Under the pieces are notes generated by a model. That model had not been told where the DNA came from. It was given only the letters and a program-made list of their open reading frames with translations, and searched no databases. From the NCBI GenBank assembly GCA_034508935.3, contig CM067443.1, positions 127,990,849-128,054,848 of the forward strand: a stretch of DNA of 64,000 nt. The letters are read 5' to 3'. This DNA is from Berghia stephanieae. Lineage: Eukaryota > Mollusca > Gastropoda > Nudibranchia > Aeolidiidae. Both the position numbers and the translations under genes were made by a program. Numbering within the stretch: the stretch's first letter is position 1; every line of letters begins with the position of its first letter. Shown in pieces: positions 36,261-64,000 of the stretch.

Positions 36261-37370
36261 ATATGATTCAAGGGTGATGCTCCCATCCAACCACCCGCTG
36301 TCACGAGTGAAATTACACAGTTGAGTCAATTTCAAGGATATCGATATATACAATTCAAAGGAAGATTTACATTTGTTTTTTGTTTTTTAAAGAGAGATAA
36401 TAATAAGGTTAAGAACCTTGCGGGTTTGTTCTGATTTTAACAGGACCACTTCAGTACATCAGTTTCACAACAATAGGAATTTCATATCTGGAAGGCAGTA
36501 TAGATATAAGACATAAAAACAAACAAAAAAAACCCAAAGAGGCATGTGGTCAAATTCATCAGATTGGAATCGCATTGACTTACAAAGTAGGCAAAAGAAG
36601 CTTAAGAGTAAAGATCCCTTAAGACATATCACAACCAGTTGGTTATAATCTAATTCCTTGTATAATTATGAATACCTAACCTAATAAAGATACAAAGAGA
36701 AATGGGTAAAATTATATGATAGAATTGACTTATAGCTGATCAGCTTGTCACTCGCTAGTTTGGGTAAGTAAGTAGAGTTGAAGTTACCCAAAATACTAAT
36801 TTTTTGGACTAGTTGCAAACAATGCTAACAGCAATTCAAACCACAAGCAAATAAAAACGGTTGAGAAAAATTACCTGTCTAAGGTCAATGTATTGAGAGC
36901 TGCGTTTGGTAGTATATACCATTATCATAAGCATAATGATAGATGCATAACTGTTCTAGCACGCAATGAGATAAATACTTTTTTAATTTTGGCCAGAAAA
37001 TCTACACTCCGTAAACTAATAGATTCAAATGACTCCTCTAACTTGTCAAAAAAAGTCATAAACCTGAGACTTCAAAGAATTGTTAAGGGAAACGTTGAGC
37101 TTTAAGGTCGTCAAGTTCCATTGATTAGACAACATCTCATTAAGCTTTAAGGGAAACAAAGTGAATCATACAAAACAAAAAAAAAAAAAAAACAAAAAAA
37201 AAAAATCAAAACTTGAGCTTCCATGATGTGAAATGCCAACAACAACAAATAAGTTTTTGGACCAGAAATGATACCTCTAAGGCTTTGTCTTTTTTTTTTT
37301 TTTGACAGATAATGATGTTTTCAGCTAGGTATTCGCTGAACACCTGAGAGCCATATGACAATGTGGTTAT
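36261..37370. other. AT-rich DNA, no gene seen
   Basis: A-rich run near 37170-37205 and short open frames only. Confidence 0.5.
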
Positions 37371-37457
37371 TTGTGAGTAAAGGGCGATTCCCAAAGACTC
37401 AAAACCCGGTCTCTACGGGTCAGAAGGTGAGTGTCATACCAGAAGACCACAAAGCCT
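37371..37457 (-). mobile_element. SINE family A fragment (tRNA head)
   Basis: Retains 'gtgagtaaagggcgattccc' through 'gtgtcataccagaagacca', the head-proximal third of the SINE. Confidence 0.6.
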
Positions 37458-38107
37458 CTCTTTCCCCACTGTCAGCCTGTTCTTTGATATTTGATGATGT
37501 AATTTACTTAATGTAAAAAAACCCAACAAAAACGGCAACATTTTTAATTCTGTCTCATAGTTTTAAAAATTAACAAAACAAGTTATATTTCTAAATCTAT
37601 ATTCACTGTATCATTGAAAACGTTTGAGATTCAACACAAAATTAAAATGAAACCAATAATCAAAACACGCAGGACTATCTTTCTAATAAAATTGTATGCC
37701 AAATGTGTCATGAACAACAGATAAAATATTTAACAAAACATTGAGATAAATTGAAAATAACAAAACAAATTAATTTACTGGCCCTTATCCTATAAATAAG
37801 CCCTGTCCTTATTTATTGAGTATATTACTTTTAAATAAAAGTAAACCTAAAAACCCTTAAAAATGTACAAAACTGTTACATTCTATCACTAATTTCCATT
37901 CAACTTGTTCAAGCGGTGATATTAAAAGATCATTCCTCTATCCCGATATTTTTTTTTTCAGGTTAAAGGTCAAATTTGTTCTCTTTTACAAAATCTTCAG
38001 TTTTTAACTGAGAAGCAGCTGAAAGTGTAGGATTTTCCCTATATGATTTAAATGATCACAACAAACACACTACGATTGTTTAAAAGGATTCATTCGAGAT
38101 CAAAATT
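37458..38107. other. AT-rich DNA, no gene seen
   Basis: No supported feature. Confidence 0.5.
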
Positions 38108-38640
38108 TGTTTTTTTACTGGTTTTACAGATAATGCAAGACTATTAGTTAATTTCAGCAAAGTAAAGATGAAAAAGTTAGAGGAAATATTGAGTTTTGAT
38201 TTTGATCTGAAGCTAAAGCACCAAAGAAAAAGCAAGACAAAGGGGACAGGTTCAAATATGGAACAGAGATTCCACAAGCAATCCACCGAAGTGCTTATTT
38301 CGAAATTGCCTTAAAGTCCCATCCAGGCATAAGCAAGGATCCTGCAATGAAATCAAATATTTACAAAGTATAATATATTCAAAACTAATACCAATAATAG
38401 TACATAACAGAGAGTCAATTTATTTTTAAAAAAGGTATCATCTCTCAAATAAAAAAGGTACTTTGTATTTAAATGTCTCCCTTCCGGCTAAGGATTCCCA
38501 CCAGGATTGGGAATAAAAAAACAAACGAATAATCTCAATTCAGAACAAAGACAGAGAGCAACATGGAAAGGAAAACAGATATGGGGGATAGAAGACACAG
38601 AAAGTGACCTCTCTGCCCAGCATGTGAGTGAGATCAAGTA
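38108..38640 (-). repeat. Family R repeat, copy 9
   Basis: Shared blocks 'gacaaaggggacaggttcaa', 'gagattccacaagcaatcca' and 'gacctctctgcccagcatg'. It lies about 300 bp beyond the stop codon of the RETREG gene, possibly within its 3' UTR or just downstream. Confidence 0.6.
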
Positions 38641-38951
38641 GAACAGTATCATTATAGTATAAATATAAGAGACTTAATGAAGTAGAATAACAAAAGGGTT
38701 GTTTTTTTCTTCTACATAACAAGCTTTATGGTGCAACCATTCTTTTGACAGATTGATTAATTAAAATGATTCACATATTAGTGCATCAATTAGTGGATAT
38801 AGCATCCATTTCAATGATTTTAAATTGTATATGTCAATACTTTAATACATTTATCTTTTACCACATATACTAAAATAACATCTAAAAAAATAATCAAAAA
38901 ATTACAAACTTTCAGTAAAACCTCCATTTAACACTGCTGCAGTGCACCTCT

Positions 38952-53128
<14,177 letters not shown>

Positions 53129-53882
53129 GATGATAATATTATTACTATAAATGTAAATAAAAAAAACTGAAATCTAGAATAAACTCCACATTTATTACAT
53201 CATTGAATCACTGCTTTATTTTTGTTTACATCTGACGTCATTGTTGCATTGTGGGAAGGGGGAAGCAAATCTTGTAACCCTATCGGGCAAGATTTTCAAT
53301 AAGGCGAAATGTCCAATAACAGTTCATATCGGTGATTATGAATGAAAGTGACCGTTTATCTTATTGAAAAATTCATAAGGCTGTATGCCAACATAAAAAT
53401 TGTTTTCATAATATTTCTTTCAATGAGAACAAAAATGTTATAAATTACGCGGGGAGCAGGAACGATTCATAAATAAAATCAACATACAGTATCATTTAAA
53501 AAATACTAGATCTAGTTTATAGAAATGTTATGTGTGAAGAATCAAAATGAAACTCACATTCAAAAGTAAAATGCATCCATATTTATACTAACTAAAGTAC
53601 AGTTGGTATATTTATATTTGATATATTTTCTTTTATATTAATTTCCAGGTAACACTTTAGTCACATCCTCAATATACTGGTTGGATTGATTTTACTTAAC
53701 TTTCAATTTCGCACTTCCTCTTTTCGAAGTTTCGTTTGTTCTTGTCGTTACAGACGCCTTTTACTTACTTAGATTAGGAGTGATATGAACCAAACTAAAT
53801 GAGGGCACTGTTCGCATGATTATAGATATTACCTTATCAAAGGCATTATATTTTTTACAGGGGATAGACCATCCAGACAGCC
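53129..53882. promoter_or_regulatory. Shared divergent promoter region of RETREG and gamma-tubulin
   Basis: The 754 bp between the two ATGs hold a full CRE palindrome TGACGTCA (53233-53240), followed at once by 'ttgcattgtgggaa', whose reverse complement resembles the ZNF143/STAF core (TCCCA--ATGC). Both motifs are typical of housekeeping and bidirectional promoters. A polypyrimidine-AG at about 53845-53860, 22 nt before the tubulin ATG, suggests a 5'-UTR intron for gamma-tubulin, which would bring its start site nearer the CRE. The site calls are inference from motif matching. Confidence 0.5.
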
Positions 53883-63366
<9,484 letters not shown>

Positions 63367-64000
63367 GTTTGTGTCAGATCAATTATTTTTTTTTTGGGTA
63401 AATTTGTTTGATCCGTAATGAAGGCTTTTCAATGTGCCTTGCCATTGATCAAATCAATGGGAGCAATTTTTAAGGGCGATCTTATCAGTGGATCAAATTT
63501 TGATGTACTTATTGGAAGACTATTTTATGATCTACTAATTGTGATTATTGCTGTCTATTTTCCTTTCTTTTCATGTCTTCCATTTAGATTTCAAATGATA
63601 TATTTTCTTTTGATTCCTAATAGGACCCTGGTATTTTATTACATTTTTTTTTTTCTGTCAGCACAAAATAAGATGCAACTGTCCTCTCCCAGAATGAGCA
63701 GCCCAAAAAAAGATAAATTGATGGGTGAAATCCTGGTATTAGTGAGATAGTCCACATATTGAGCTAGTGATACCAAGGCTCCGGTCTAGAACAAGAAAAT
63801 TCCGGGTTCCGGGCAACTTCCGTCAAATTCCCGTGAGGTCAATTTGATCCATGGATACCCCCCCTCCAACCACCACATCATCATCGCTGCCACTACTACT
63901 ACTACAACCACCATCACCATATCATTGCTACCACAACTACAATAGACCTGTAAATTCTCAGTCAATTTGTCAAATTCAAATATTTAAAAGACAAGAAAGA
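63367..64000. other. Gamma-tubulin intron 5 (start), with short satellite block
   Basis: Begins at the donor GTTTGT. A 110-codon open frame (63418-63750) shows no domain. The stretch 63868-63945 repeats the ACC/ATC/ACT pattern of 55905-57090. Confidence 0.7.

Overview
The window is animal nuclear DNA, most likely from a mollusc and probably a gastropod. The evidence is an intronless, gastropod-style chemosensory-type GPCR, spliceosomal genes with kilobase AT-rich introns, dense tRNA-derived SINEs, RTE-type LINEs and very long trinucleotide arrays. The species call is an inference from sequence style.

Left part (1-38.9 kb): the only intact host gene is the rhodopsin-like GPCR at 1125-2243 (-), with a paralogous TM3 fragment beside it at 860-1056. 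The rest is transposon and microsatellite country: about a dozen copies of a ~300 bp tRNA-derived SINE (family A), a second SINE (family B), a decayed BovB-like RTE LINE (14.5-17.5 kb), LINE and Tc1 relics, a small inverted-repeat MITE, pogo-type MITEs, a non-autonomous hAT element with an exact 8-bp target duplication (26529-27875), a cluster of an unnamed ~500 bp repeat ('family R'), and hammerhead-ribozyme-like motifs with a Penelope-type GIY-YIG relic.

Right part (38.9-64 kb): two conserved genes lie head to head. A nine-exon reticulophagy-regulator gene (RETREG/FAM134, 477 aa, minus strand, 53128-38952) could be read exon by exon, with consistent splice phases from ATG to stop. It keeps the reticulon-homology hairpins and a C-terminal LIR motif. 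Starting 754 bp away on the other strand is gamma-tubulin (first five coding exons, 133 residues, running off the window). The spacer holds a full CRE palindrome and a ZNF143-like motif. From memory, the same divergent pair (RETREG3-TUBG1) exists in human, so this looks like very old conserved microsynteny around a shared promoter.

The introns of these genes carry the most striking mobile DNA. There is a ~500 bp palindrome with a hammerhead-like motif in each arm (RETREG intron 7). A 794 bp element has 58-bp inverted termini that are themselves palindromic, enclosing a tRNA-like SINE (RETREG intron 1). A pogo MITE sits in a degenerate tandem repeat. An RTE LINE with an uninterrupted 1030-residue endonuclease-RT frame and a 10-bp target duplication lies antisense in gamma-tubulin intron 3.
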